Shown here: positions 47,004 through 60,400 of the stretch, piece after piece
Layout of the letters: each line of letters begins with the position of its first letter
Numbering within the stretch: position 1 is the first letter of the stretch
From: Glycine soja
Lineage: Eukaryota; Streptophyta; Magnoliopsida; Fabales; Fabaceae
Assembly: GCF_004193775.1 (NCBI RefSeq)
Contig: NC_041009.1
Coordinates: 46,307,534-46,371,533 of the forward strand
Reading direction: 5' to 3'
Length of the DNA stretch: 64,000 nucleotides
Translations under genes and position numbers: made by a program
Notes under the pieces: generated by a model
Told to the model about the DNA's origin: nothing
Databases searched by the model: none
The model's input: only the letters and a program-made list of their open reading frames with translations

Positions 47004-49216
47004 ATGGTTTATATAACTGAGTGGGACAAGTTTGTGGAGCAATCCATTGAGCTGTTCCGTGCAGATCCTGATTCTGTAATTCCATACTTCATGTTTTTTT
47101 CTTTTGCTATCTTTTCATGTTCATTTTTATGCAATACCAAATTGATTTTTTATAATTCAGTTTCATGATTGTCCAAGTTATCCATCTTGGCCCTGTTCTA
47201 TTAACAACCTCTTCTTCTGAAAAATGAATTTTGTTCAATTGTATTTGGAGCAGACAAGGTATGTCATGAAGTACAGGCACTGTGATGGCAAGTTGGTACT
47301 CAAGGTCACTGATAACCGACAGGTATTGGTTCATTTTTCTAAAACAAAAAAGTTTAAAAATTATATTTATGGTTTTATAGATTTGTTTTGGAACTGCTTG
47401 TGCTTGTTTGAGAGTGAAAATATGGATTGACGTGACATCATAATTTGATTCTTCAATACAAATGCTGTTCTCCAGAGGAATATTGTGGTTTCTGTCTCCA
47501 AACATAGTGTGACTATTTCAAAATTTGAATTCCCTATACAATGTTATTGATTCATGGTGGACACTATGAGGATATTTCTGTAATCTACAGTTCATGGTTG
47601 CCAAATATTTGCCACAACTTGATGGATTATATGGTCCAATATATTTTTTTTGCCTTCATGAGTTGTGTTCCGTGCTGAATAGCTTCCATGGGTGGATTAC
47701 TTTGGATTGTCTCCCCAAGATGCAGCATTGTCAGAGCAGTGCTTCAAAGGCACACCACTGGCGTAAATTAAACTGGGTCAGGTCGCATCACCTGTTTTGG
47801 AAAAAAAAGGCCCTACTTTTCCATGTTTCATGCCCCAATTGCTGCATGACCCTTTCCTAACACTTGATCAACTCTCTCTGTCTCTAGTTGCCCCTCACTT
47901 CCCTAACCTACTGGACACTCTCTTCCCTGCTGTGCATGCTTTGCTCTCCTAACCTCTGATGCTTCTCTTTTCTTCTCCAGTTCTGTGTTTTTACTACACA
48001 GGAACAGTTATTCCATCTATTTAGATATTGAAAATCAAACTATTGTGACTATAGGCTCTGCAGCAAATCTGTTATTTGTATGCTTTAGTTTTATGTGTTT
48101 TCAAAATTTATATTACTTATGAGTTTTATAAGACCATGTGAATCTTCAATTTAAATTTGATTAAATGCTTGTTGTGTTTTAGAGATTATTTTTCTTATGT
48201 GTGAGAGATGTTTTTCTTATCTGTGTGTTTTGCATTTTAAATGGAACTTGTGATTCATGTTATGATGTCATGATCCTACACCCGCACTTTGCATTTAAGT
48301 TGTAACTTATGATTTATGTTATGATCAATTGATCATACATCCGCTCTCCTTCCAACGTTTAGACTCAATTTTGACAACCTTGCTACAATTTATTTTGTTG
48401 ATGTGATTTGAAATTGAGGTTCGTAATATAGGGATTTTTAAGTTTGCAAGTTATATATTGTATCCATTGTTACTTTAAGATATTACTATCCCTATATCCC
48501 ACTTTACTACTTGTTTTGTTTGGATAAGAATCTATGGACTACCCTTCCTATAGGGCTATAAACACCTCATTCTGTTAAGACCTATACTGCTTTGCTTCTT
48601 GTTAGAGTTATAAAATAAAGAATAAATTAGTTTTCTTGTTCTTTTCAGTGAGCATCTATATCATGAACAATGCCTCTGATTGTTTTTCCACGTAATTTGG
48701 AATGAAAATTTAGTTTAAGGATGATCAATGGCCTAAATGACCACTAAGTTACCTCTTATACATTATTAGTCTCGTAATCTCATTTTCTAATAGTGAATTG
48801 TTGTACTTCTGAACAGTGTCTAAAGTATAAGACAGACCAAGCACAAGAGGCTAAGAAGATGGAGAAACTGAATAATATGTTCTTTGCTTTGATGGCTCGT
48901 GGTCCTGATGGTATGCCTTTACCCTAAAAGCTGTTACTTAGTGATGCTTTGGCTAAAAGAATTTTCCCTAACATTCATGTTAGCTAAACTGTCAAAGGCA
49001 CATATTCTTTTGAGAAATGTTTTTAAGGTTGTTATGCACTCTACAATATTGGTCTATGGTTTAATTGATTGTGTTTTGGTTTTTTCCTATTTGGTGATGA
49101 AATTTATTTTCATAATCTCGACTACTTGTAATTCTGCAGTTGATCTATCAGAAGTCACGGGAAAAGAGCAAATGGATGCTCAGCCAACCAAGAAAGGAAG
49201 AGGAAGGAAGCAATAA
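47004..49216 (+). CDS. SRP9: Signal recognition particle 9 kDa protein
   Basis: A 103-residue protein matching plant SRP9. With SRP14 it binds the Alu domain of SRP RNA and slows elongation while ribosomes are targeted to the ER. Exons: 47004-47075, 47254-47322, 48817-48910 and 49140-49216, all GT-AG, with phases 0, 0 and 1. The sequence reads MVYITEWDKFVEQSIELF, then TRYVMKYRHCDGKLVLKVTD, then CLKYKTDQAQEAKKMEKLNN, and ends with a basic tail KKGRGRKQ. The length equals the family's usual size. Intron 2 (47323-48816) is unusually long for so small a gene and includes a coding-like stretch I cannot identify. SRP9 is essential in the particle's Alu domain, and nothing here looks broken. Confidence 0.95.
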
Positions 49217-51490
49217 CTTACTTGGCCTTTTGCTAGACAAGATGGTTTTATGAATCACTGGACTAAGAATTTGAATAGTTATATTTTTTTCCCTACCTAA
49301 TGATTACTTCAGATTCTTATGATGTGAGAGGTTTATATTTTGAAGTTTTGAAGTCTCAATTTCTGATCTTTACCTATTAACATTTTTCTCAGTTTTCAAA
49401 TAGCTTTGATTACTTAAAGTACATTTTATTAACTTATATATATTGAAGCCTGAGTTTTGCTAGGTATACTTAAATATTTATTCATTTGAATTTTTAGTAT
49501 TTTTGTTAATATAAAATAAAAGCCATAATCATGCTAGTGTTTTCTAAACTGAAAAGAGAATGAATTATATCATTATGTTTTCATTTTATGTACAAAATTG
49601 CATTCAATATTTATATAAATACAAAATTCTCAAAATTGGTTTATGTGATATACTGTAATAATTAATAATGTTTGTTTATTCGACAATTTATTAAAATATG
49701 TTCATTTATTAAAGTATATCACTACTATAGATGTTTTTATTTTATGTAGACAAAGATAAATTGTATTTTAACTTATTTCATTTATTTATTTTTATCAAAT
49801 TTTAGTTTTATGTATGATATACAATAGAAGTTAATTCAAATTATTTTAATTAACTTTATCCAAGAATTTTAATAAAAATATGCTTAAAAATAGAGTATTT
49901 TTTTTATTAAAAAAAGGAAAGTGTAAATAAAATGTTGAGTTACAACAACCTCATCGCAAACTCTTAAATTAAGATTTATGCATGAGGTGTTGGTGTGAAC
50001 GACGTGCCACAATAAGGAGCTCAAAAATCAAATGCACACTCAAGCATGGGCATTGGCTATAGTGCTATACTATAATAATTGTCAAGGAAAAAAAAAAGTA
50101 TGCAACTGTTTCGAATGGGTGAGGACGAGCATATACACAGTAAATAGATTTCCAAACGTGTTTATAATGTTATCTATATCTACGTATAAAGAAACTTGCA
50201 AGTTTTGATGTACACATTTCTTATCCTATTTTATTCCTATATATAACTATCTTTTTAAATGTTCTTTTATTCTTATAATTACTCTCTTTAATCCACCCAC
50301 ATTCCCATTTACATCCAGCAAATGAAGTACCAACTATTTTTTTTTTAAAATTCTATTATCTTTTTCAATATTTTTATTTTTCAAAAATTAGAGGTATAGA
50401 GTGCCTCCTTTTCCCATAATGAACAATGATAGAAATTATTCAAATTTAAAATTTAAAAACGACATGACATGATTATTTGTATATAATTTAAATGTGATAA
50501 CTTTTGATTTTTTATTTTTGTAAAATAATTTTCAATCCAAACTCAACTATATGTTGATAACTTTTATTTTAAAATTTTGGTAAATTTATTTTCATATAAT
50601 ATCAAAGTTAATAATTATAAGATCCAAATTGAAGATGTGGTTTAATCGATCTTATAAGGTTCAATTTAAAATTTCTTATGCATCAATTATTTTTTCACAA
50701 AAAATACACTTAATTAAAGCTAGTTCTAGAATAATGTAGTAGAATAAGAAACATAACTCTCTCATTTTTACAAAAGAAACATAACTCATTAATATTTTTT
50801 TTATTTTGTTCACAAAGATAATTTTTTAAAAAAAATAGTATTAATTCAGGACATATTTAATACTCTCAATTAAATTAGCCAATTTTTTAAATCTTAAATT
50901 AGTTAGTTTAACCTTATAATAAGAATATGAAGGAGTGGCTAATTAATTACATTTTTTGTCAAAATAATTTTATAATGATATGATAACTAATATTTTTATA
51001 TATACGGTCTTTTAAATCATTGTCCAATATATAAGAATTAAAAACTGCAAAAAAAATTAGAAAATATAATATTTAATGGTATTAATGCAGTTTAATCATA
51101 ATTTTTAATATTTTTATGCATTAATGTATTAACCATTGCCCAACAAAACTGTTTATCAGTATGAAAAATATAAATTATGAACAAAAAAACATTTTTTATT
51201 TAAACAAAACAAACATTCGTTTTTATTATGCAATTTATTTAGATATTTTGAAGTAAAGTACCATTTTGATCTTGAAAGTGATAGTTATGTCTTATTAGTC
51301 CCCAAAATTAAGAAAAATTAAATAAATTCGTGAAATTTTGAGTTGTTTTATCTAAATACTTGAACTTAATAACTTACTATTTTTTTTTCTCTCAAAAAAT
51401 TAATTACTATTTTTGATTTCTAACTATATGTTAATATTATCAATTAAGTTACATATTTTTTTTTAAATTTTGGGACAATGTCATCGACGG
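49217..51490. other. AT-rich spacer downstream of SRP9
   Basis: SRP9 3' UTR followed by AT-rich sequence. Nothing recognisable. Confidence 0.5.
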
Positions 51491-51966
51491 TAGAGGTGTT
51501 CCCAAGTTTAAGTTGACGCATGACCTAATCCGATCCAATTATATTAGGTTGTTTACAAAATATTTTAGGTCAAATCCAACCCGACCTAATATGGACCCGA
51601 TTATATTTGGGTTGAGTAACAAGTTGTGAATTGTCAACCTGTGATCCAAATCCGACCCGATTATATAATAATAAAAAATAATAAAAATATTATTACTATT
51701 AATTAGAATATAATAAAAGTTAAATTGTAATTTTGGTTTTTCTAGTTTTCCAAATTCATGATTTTGATTTTCTTGATTTTTAATTGTAACATATCGTCCT
51801 TTAATTTTATAAGTCAGTAATTGTGATCCTCTTGATAGATTATTAAAAAATAATTCCGATTAATAAAGTTATTAAATTAATTAAAAATTATTAATTATGC
51901 CACAAGATTGGATTGGGTGATGGATTTCCCCAAATCCAACCCCATTCAACCTAAGTACACCCTTAA
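51491..51966. mobile_element. Noncoding element with degenerate inverted ends
   Basis: The left end reads AGAGGTGTTCCCAAGTTTAA. The right end, reverse-complemented, reads TTAAGGGTGTACTTAGGTTG. Both are followed by GTTGA/GGTTGAAT-type sequence. The interior alternates CCGACC/GGGTTGG-like motifs and AT-rich filler. GACGG occurs on both flanks and may be part of a target duplication. The length, near 476 bp, and the absence of coding suggest a nonautonomous DNA transposon. The superfamily is not determined. Confidence 0.45.
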
Positions 51967-53066
51967 TTGACGGGTTAACTTTTAAAAAATTATTCATAAT
52001 TTTAAGAACTAATTGAACGGTCTTCTACACTGTCATGGATTACAATAGTGATTTACCCTATATTTTGAAACAACATAATGTTAATAATAATTGTAACTTT
52101 TAAACTATCATTATGCCAAAATCGTTTTAGTTTCGCTCTTTCGTATTCAAGGCTAGTAGTCAAAATATCAAACGGAAGAAAGGGTTATGAAATTTGTGTA
52201 TCCAAGGCACTGGTCCGGGGCCAGCAAAGGTCATAGTTGGCTTTGTCTTTGCCTTTCAAAAAAAGCTGTGCGGGACACAGCAAAATTTGCCACAACCTGT
52301 CCAAGTTCAAGTCTCTCCTCAACAGCACAAAAAATCCCATTTATCATAATTTTTGCACAGATTGTTGTTTACTCTTTTATTTACCTTTTTGTATCTCGCA
52401 ACATTGTTAGCTATTGTGTATATAAGAGTACGTATATAATAAAGTCTAAACTAACTATTCTAAATATTTAAAACGAGATATTTGGCTTCAATTAATGGAT
52501 TTGAATTTTGAAGACCTTGTTTACAAGTGACAGAAGATAGTGTACAAGTTAAAATGGAAGTGACAAATCAATATTGGTTGAATAGGCCACAAGGGTTGTA
52601 TTTATGTCTTCTGACTCTTCTTCAGTATTCATCCATCTTGAGCATATGGGAAAACAAATATGACAGGATATTTGAAGATAAAGTATTGTCTAATCATCAA
52701 TCAATTCGCATGGCTACCGTAACATTATAATCCATCGAATGAAATTTCGCTGCTGACTGATTTTTTCCACCCTTCTTGTACTATATTGTTTGCTTGTGGA
52801 TGTGCTCTAGTATCCATACAACTAGTGCTCTTACTATCCAATAATGTTGCACTTCTTTTTCCACGTAAACGTGTGATTTTGTATTGTTGGCGTTTGGATA
52901 TGGGAGGTTCCAAAGTCAAAGGTTCTAGAGTCATGATAAAACTCTAAAATGCATGTGAATTTAAGATGATAAAAAAGAAATTATTCTTATTTATGAAATG
53001 TTTCTAGTTAAATATTAGAGGCTCAATTATTTCACTATAGTTGGTATACTATTCTCATCTAGTTAA
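51967..53066. other. Spacer with no supported gene
   Basis: The frames at 52187-52471 and 52527-52730 are not recognisable. A weak miR156/157-like inverted repeat at 52528-52614 is discussed as a finding. Confidence 0.45.
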
Positions 53067-53528
53067 AGTCATCCTTGGTGAGGAGATCTCGGTCGGACAG
53101 TCCATAGTTCACTAAATACTTAACCTTTAGGCACAAGTGTTTAAGTGTATATGTATGGGTCAATCTTGATGGGATAATGTAGTTGGTCGAACAATTCACA
53201 ACCCCACAAGTACTAAGTCTCTAAGGCGTAAGTGCTTAAATATCATTGTTATAGTCATCTATTTTAGGACATATATATCAATCAGATGATCCACAATCCT
53301 AGAAGCATTAAGCCTATAAGGCATAAGTGTTTAAGTGTCATCTAAGATAGAAGTATGAGACTGCCTTGGTAAGACAATGTCAATCAAACATTCATAGTCC
53401 ACTAAGCACTGAGCCTCTAAGTGTGAGTGTTTGAGCGTATATGTATGAATTAGCTTGGTGGAACAATATCGATTGAATAGTCCACAACCCCACAAGTACT
53501 AAGCATTTAAAGTGTAAGTACTTAACCT
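53067..53528. repeat. Tandem array, five units of about 75-105 bp
   Basis: The unit core is CCACAAGTACTAAG..CTCTAAGGCGTAAGTGCTTAA, preceded by an (A/T)CAATxx..CGAA(C/T)A block. Copies start at about 53067, 53155, 53265, 53365 and 53455. They have diverged by substitution and small indels, and unit lengths vary. No open frame is conserved. Part of the left flank (52905-53080) recurs at 55998-56140. Confidence 0.75.
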
Positions 53529-56500
53529 TATTTCAAGCTTTTAAATTTAAAGTAACTAGTATTTTAGTATTGTATTGCATAAAAAATATTTATTTATATA
53601 ATTAAAATTTATAATTAATAAACATTTCTCGATATAAAACTTGTTATAATTAAAATTAGTAATAAATATTTTTTTGACATATAAATCATATTTTAGATTT
53701 ATCATAAATAATTTATGTTGTGATATATTATTATTTTTAATTATTGATATTTTTTAAATAATATTTAAAATCAAGTTTGAACTAAATGTTGAAAATGATC
53801 TATTGAAAAATATAAGTTAAATTAAAGTGTTCCGTTAATATTAAATATATAAGATAATATATCAAGTGCATGTTAAAAGCAAATTTGAATTTTGAATATA
53901 TATATATAATTGGTTTTTAATATTCAATTACAAATTGTTAAATTATTCAATTGATATTAAATTTAAAAGTATAAGAAAATATACTAAATGCATGTTAGTA
54001 GAGTGAAAAGAATTGGATCAAACATAACCTTAGTTAAGGGAATATTATTTCTTAAAAGAAATCGCATTAGAACTTCTAGTTGGTAAAATAACAAGTAATA
54101 ATCTAGGAAAAGAGTTTAAGAGAGCACACGACATTTATTCTAATTTACCTCAATTCACATTGGGTCATGTCCAATTCATAACACAGTTTGGATTTTTCAC
54201 TATTCAAATGGTATGAAACAAGTACACAAATCTCGCGCCTAAGTAGTTGAACAAGTCTCTCAAGATTTCTCACACACATTGAGTGTTTAATTGACGAATA
54301 AACAAAATTTTTAATGTTATCTTAAGATACTTTAACGAATGAGTAAAAACAAAAAAGATACTTTAATGAAAAATATTGTAACCATGTTTGAAAATTTCTC
54401 TCGACTATATATACAAGAGAAACAAGAATAAATACACAAAAGGTTAGAGAAATAAATGAAGACATTGAAAGTCTTATGCAAATAAATTTCTCTCTGTTTG
54501 AGGATTGAATGTTGTAGCCTAGAATTTTTTAGAAAAATATGTTTCTAACTTCGTCTTACACTCTTACTATAAATGAGTGCACTACTCTAGGCATATTTTG
54601 CTTCATATAGTTGGTCTCGTTTTGATTTTACAAAGTATCCTAATACCCTTGATTGTTTTGAGAAAGCTTCTAAAATTTTGTCATTCTCATGAAAGAAATT
54701 GAAAGGGTTACTTCTAACGAGTCATCTTTTAAATATCTCATATATTTATCCTCATACTTCATATTAGAGTGTCTCTCTCAAACACTTTATATTAGCTAAT
54801 TATATACAAATAATTGTCTGACCGGATAGTATTAGTAGTCCAACAATTTTTTTATAATTATTTAAAGGTTATAGAATCACCAAAACTTATCCTAAAAAAG
54901 ATATAAAAACTTTAATTATTTAGAGATTATACTTAACAATTGCTTTAATTAGAAAATAGGTAAACTAAAATAAAATTGGTCAAAATTGACCAAAATAACT
55001 AGAGACAATCGGTTTGAATCCACTGTCTTTAATTTCCCCCTTTTCTTTTTAAATTTCTGTTTAAAATGACTTTAAGATAGATAAAAGTCTTTAAATATAA
55101 GCTGTATGAATAAAAAAATAGTATTTAATTATGAATTTTTAATTATTATTACTTTATTACTTACTATGTAATTATTAAATCATAACCTTGTATTTTATTA
55201 GTTTAATGATTAGTATAATTTTTAAAACATTATTTTTAAATTTGCCAAATATCAAAAGAAATTAAAAGTGTAAAGCTTAAGGACTTAAAAAAACCTATTG
55301 GAGAAAAACAACGTGCGTTCCAGAACACTCAAATCCAAAGATGGGTCTAGAAAGTAGAAAATGCATGTCGAGTGTCGACACCATGTTAACATCGTTTCTG
55401 CTAAACAAACATTCTGAACTAAAAATTGACGACATCCACTGTTAAGGATTTTCATTTCGTTGCGTGCTTTTCACCATTTTAAAATTTTATTCAAATATAA
55501 TTGATATTAGTTTTGTTTTTGTTAAACTATTGGCAATATGTGCATACCAAGAATTGATGTGGATATTGAATTGATGTATTTGACAATAATTTTCTTAAAT
55601 TATATTAAAAGGAAATATAAATAAAATGAAAAAAAAATAAAAAGTGAAAATAATCATATAGGAAGTGTGATTTATTTTTGGAGTGAGAAATATTAGAACA
55701 TATTCTCTTTTATTGATTACACACTTTTAAAATGAGAATTTTGTGGATTTTACGTTATATTTAATTATTCTTTCTTTTAATTTTATAATTTTCAACATAT
55801 TCCTTTTAACTTATTATTTATTATTTGTTAAAATTTATTAAAATTATAAATATATTTATTAAAAGGGAATGAGATTATACATCATCCAGAATAATTATCT
55901 CAAGAAAATCAACTCTTTCATGAAAAGATGACTTATCCTTTTACAAAATTGTCATTTCAAAAATAGTATTTTTAAAAGTGTTCACATCTTGAACCCGGGC
56001 CCCAAAGTCGAAGGCTCTAAAGTAGTTAGAATGCTAGAGTGTGACCTTTATTTATAAAATGTGACTAGGTTTAAGGTTTTCTATGATTAGTTCAATATTC
56101 TCTCGATTAGTTGGTTTCGGTGAAATGATTTCAAGTAAATATTATATAATTTTTAAAACATTGAGTCTTATGACATAAATAATTAAGTTAAGTCATTCTT
56201 TGAAAGTATTGATCTTGCCAAGATAATTATCTTGGACAATGTACAAACATCATAAACTTTTATAATTTTTAATTAATGTTAATCAATAAAAGAAATTGTG
56301 TTGAAGAAATTTTAAAAATGAATAAAACTACATATATTATTATAAATATACAAAATTTAAATTACATACATATATTAAATAAAAAAGACAAGACTCATCT
56401 TCCAAGTTCTACAAGTTCCGACAGATTCTGCCCACACGTGATACTTACTCCCTCCTCCAATTCAGTGAAGAGAAGTGAATAACACAACACAATGTGCGTT

Positions 56501-56633
56501 CGCCGCGTTTCTATCCATACAAAACCATTTTCGTTAAATTATTCTTTAAATGTCATTACAAAAAAAAAACTATAGCCACAGTACAATTTTACAAAATCGA
56601 AACAAAATTACAATTATTTTTTTCTGAATAAGA
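53529..56633. other. AT-rich spacer with dispersed repeat copy
   Basis: No supported gene. 55998-56140 resembles 52905-53080 (CAAAGTCGAAGG(C/T)TCTA…ATTAGTTGG motifs), the left flank of the tandem array. The right end should include the 3' UTR of the DUF506 gene. Confidence 0.5.
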
Positions 56634-57491
56634 TCATCTCGTACGAACAACAACGCCACCGCCACGTCCCGCTTCCGAAACGACGTCGTCGAACCCCACC
56701 ACCCTGCAACTAACACCACCGTTAAATCCCATGGAAGTATCCCTCGCGGTTCGGCGACACGGCCCGAACCACTTGTTCTGCATGAACCGGTTCTTCCTCC
56801 ACGGCGGAACCGGAAGCCCTCTGCTCCTGAAACACCTCCTCGCGGCGTCGCACGCCGTCGAAACGGTGCGTTTCAGCTCCTCCGCGCCCCCGACGAACAC
56901 GCCGGGAACGGCGGCCAGCGCCTCCGAGAACCGCCGCGTCGGGCGCGCGATCTCGAACTGCGCGCGGAAGTCGAGGTCCACGAAATACCTGCATGTGGCG
57001 GATCCGGTCTGGACCACGTCGATGAACTCGTGGCTTCCGCCGGAGGAGTCCCGCGCGGTCTCGCACACCGCGGCGTCGTGCCTTCTCTCCCGGAGGAACG
57101 CCGCCACGCTCCGCCGGAAGAGCGACGCGTTTCGCTCCCGAAGAAACGCGAGGCTCTCCAACGCCTCCGAAACGTGCGCGATAAGTAAGTTTCTGTAAGG
57201 GTCCGCATTGTTGGAGTGTAAGAAAGAGAGACTCGGCGAGTTGCTCGGCGAGTCGGGGGAGTCGTCCACTGAGTCGACTGGGTCCCAGTCCGAGTCATGA
57301 ATTACTGAGTCAGAGTCGTCGTTGGTGGTGTCTTGTTCGAGGAAACCGTGGATGAGACAAGAGAGGGAAAGGGAGTCAGAGTCACCTTGGGCGGCGGAGG
57401 TGATTTGCCGGTGATCAGTACCGACGAGTCGAGCTCGGGCCTGGTGGTCGAACGGGTCAGTGACTCGCTTCATTCTTGTAAAAGCCAGCAT
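56634..57491 (-). CDS. DUF506 (PDDEXK-like) family protein
   Basis: A single-exon, 285-residue member of the plant DUF506 family, whose core is predicted to resemble a PDDEXK nuclease fold but whose biochemical role is not established. Residues 1-20 include the MKRVTDPFDHQARARL-type family start. An acidic Ser/Asp-rich region follows (about 55-90), then the conserved domain: LRERRHDAAVCETARDSSGG, HEFIDVV and RYFVDLDFRAQFEIARPT. The C-terminal part has PPWRKNRFMQNKWFGP, also typical. The coding region is markedly GC-rich against its AT-rich flanks, which explains the long antisense frames over it. The ATG at 57491 is chosen. One at 57473 (MKRVTDPFD) is equally plausible. An upstream in-frame ATG at 57704 adds 71 residues unlike the family and is unlikely. 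Confidence 0.9.
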   Translation of the reverse strand: MLAFTRMKRVTDPFDHQARARLVGTDHRQITSAAQGDSDSLSLSCLIHGFLEQDTTNDDSDSVIHDSDWDPVDSVDDSPDSPSNSPSLSFLHSNNADPYRNLLIAHVSEALESLAFLRERNASLFRRSVAAFLRERRHDAAVCETARDSSGGSHEFIDVVQTGSATCRYFVDLDFRAQFEIARPTRRFSEALAAVPGVFVGGAEELKRTVSTACDAARRCFRSRGLPVPPWRKNRFMQNKWFGPCRRTARDTSMGFNGGVSCRVVGFDDVVSEAGRGGGVVVRTR

Positions 57492-60400
57492 TTTTTTAGA
57501 GAATGATGGGTTTGTGTTGTGAGAGAATGGTGGTGCTTTTGAAGAGTAGGGAATGGGAATTAAAGAATTTGGAGAAGAATATTCGTGGAAAATAATTTTC
57601 CACTTTGGGACTGTGGTTTTTAATTTTAATCCTAATTTGTTATTAAAAAAGATGCTTGGGAAAGTTGGCATATCCTGGGGAGTGGGAAGGGAAGATTGAA
57701 ACATTTTGCTTTAGGTGTAAATCAAAGTAAAGTGAAAAAAGAATCAGAGAAAATAAAATTAAGAATACGTCAGAGGAAAAAGAAACAATTTTTAAAATAA
57801 TAAATATGTTTATCTACTTACATATCATTCCTTATGTGTTTTTGGTAACAATTATTTTAAAAGATATAGAGGTCAATTAACTTAAGTTTTTGGCTTAGTT
57901 TTTCTTCTTCTTTTTTTTTTTTACTTTTTGGCAAATTTATCTCCAATAAATTAATTTGGTGTATTTTTTTTAAAAGAAAAGCTTGCAAATTTTAATCTTA
58001 AAAATTGGGATACATTCGCTAAAGAAAATTATGAGCAGAAAGATTTTTTTTGTGTGTGTTGATCCAGAAAGATAAAACCGCGTTTACAATTATTTGCACA
58101 AGTATTGGCTCTTTCCAATTAACAAATACTTGTACTAAAATAACGCTTAATAAGTACTGAATAAATAATTATTTCGTTAAAAAAAATATGATAAAGTATA
58201 TTAAAATTTAGCTTAAAAACATATTAATATTTTACTATTGAGTAAGTGGATCAATTCGGGGGTTCTAACTTAACATACTTGTGGTCAATAGAAATAATAT
58301 AAAAAATGTTATGAAGTAGTTTTATATGGTGATTCAATCAGAAATGATTTTATGAAATTATAATTTATAATTGTTTAAGATGGTTGGTGCAAGGCCATTA
58401 AGCTCTATTTTGTAATTACTTAATGAACAACCTTGGATTTTTCAACAGCAAACATTCATATCCAATTATCCATGAAAGATGATAACTGTGAGCTAAGAGA
58501 TGTATTAAAGGAATGGGGTCGTTTTGGGCGATAGGGGTTGCCGTTTTGAATCATAAAACAAGACAAGGGTCATTTTTTGGGGAAAAGAATAAGGAAAATA
58601 GTCAGATTTGTACTTTCAAGCCATTATTTTATTGGAGAGGAATATACTATTCGCCAATTATACAAAATATTTGTGTCCAGAGTTTAGTATTAAGAAAAAG
58701 AGATGCTTTCTTTGTTCTAGAACTATAGGTTTTTTTCTGCATTTTAAAGTTTTCATCATTTTATAATCTTAAGGTTTGGTCAATTTTTTTTTAATAATTT
58801 TTCATTAAATTATTGTATGGATAATTAATTTAATAGTATTTACAGTACCAAATTCATTTTAAAAGTACTTCAACTAATTAAATGAAATAACACCTTTATT
58901 GCTTTCTTATCTATAAACAAAATGAAATAAGATCTCATTAAATATAGATGTTTCATTCAATATACACATCAATTAAATAATTTTGTAGTCTACGTGTAAC
59001 TAGCTTAAACGATATTAATAATTTTCAAATGAAGAAAGTACAGATAAAAAGTATTTGTATTTACTGTATTAAATCATGACTTATCGTCAAGGGGATTAAA
59101 AAAATCATTACTTATCGATACATTATTGATATAGAGTAATTTCTATATTGGAATCTAATTATGTGTCATTAAATTATTAATATAACTATTTTTTTAATGT
59201 GTTTTAAGATGCCATTAAATAATAGAATAAAAATTGACTCTAACAAAACGTTAAACTTAAAATCATCAAATAATTACAATGGCTAGAGATCCATAAAAAA
59301 ACAAACATCACAACGAGACATGTGGAAATAGGTATGTGGTTCCTTGTTCCCGCTCTCAAAAACTCATCCCCGTGTCTAACGGGTGTAATTTTTTTCCCCA
59401 TTCCCATCCTTGTTGCAAAAGAAACATAAAAATTAATTTTAAGAAATAATTTTTTAACGCCAAAAATATATATTATTTATTCAAGTAACTACATTAGATG
59501 TAAAAGCCTTAACTCTTTAGAAAAAAAAAATAAAGGTAACATATGCACTATAAAATAAAGGTAATTAAGTTATTATACATGTCGGATACGAATAGAAGTA
59601 CAAAGTGGGTATGTACATACCCATTTCCATATCCGTTAAAAAAATTTGAGTATTATCTGTTCTCAATCAAAGTGAGTATTTTTCCTCAAAATCAGAATGA
59701 ATCTGAAACACTATCCACATATACAAATTTGTTTGTCATGTCTACTTAAAAAACATCAACAAAAATTATATTCCTATTATGATTTACAAAACATTATTTG
59801 TAATTAAAAATTTAAGGTAAGCACATATGTGAATCCTCATGAAACCATTATTTTAGAGAATAATTTTGTTGAAGAGCAACGAGTGTAGGAGTTATCCTTT
59901 TTTTATTATTATTATTATTTTGAAGTGATGTAGGAGTTACTCTTGATGTTTAGACTTCCGCGTAGAATTTACAAAAATAAATATTAATATATGATCGCGT
60001 GACAAATTAACTTTCTTAAGTAAAACAAAACAAAAAATCTCTAGACTTGTTGTGTCATTAAAATAATTTACTCGTCAAATGCCATCATTTTAAAGGCCAT
60101 CCAATTGTGTAGCCCAAATTTTGGTCCTACAAGTCAATTTGTAGGCAAGGCAGATTCAGCAGATTGGGATCTCTCTTAATACTATATACTGTACGTGTAA
60201 GGTTTTGTGGCTTAATATGCAGAATGCACAACTCATTTTTAAGTGTTCCCAAGTCAAATTATAGAGATCCAAGTTTATATACAAGACTTTGTTGTTGTAA
60301 CAAGGACCGGAGGGAGTATTTGAATGAACGAAAATAAGATAAGATAAATTTATCTCCCCTTATTTAGCTGAATGAAAAAGAAAATGAAAAGAAAGAAAGC

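Noticed and set aside
56722..57298. Other long frames over the DUF506 gene (plus 155 codons; minus 114 and 141 codons)
   Set aside because: GC-rich coding sequence leaves few stops in other frames. Only one frame has DUF506 motifs.
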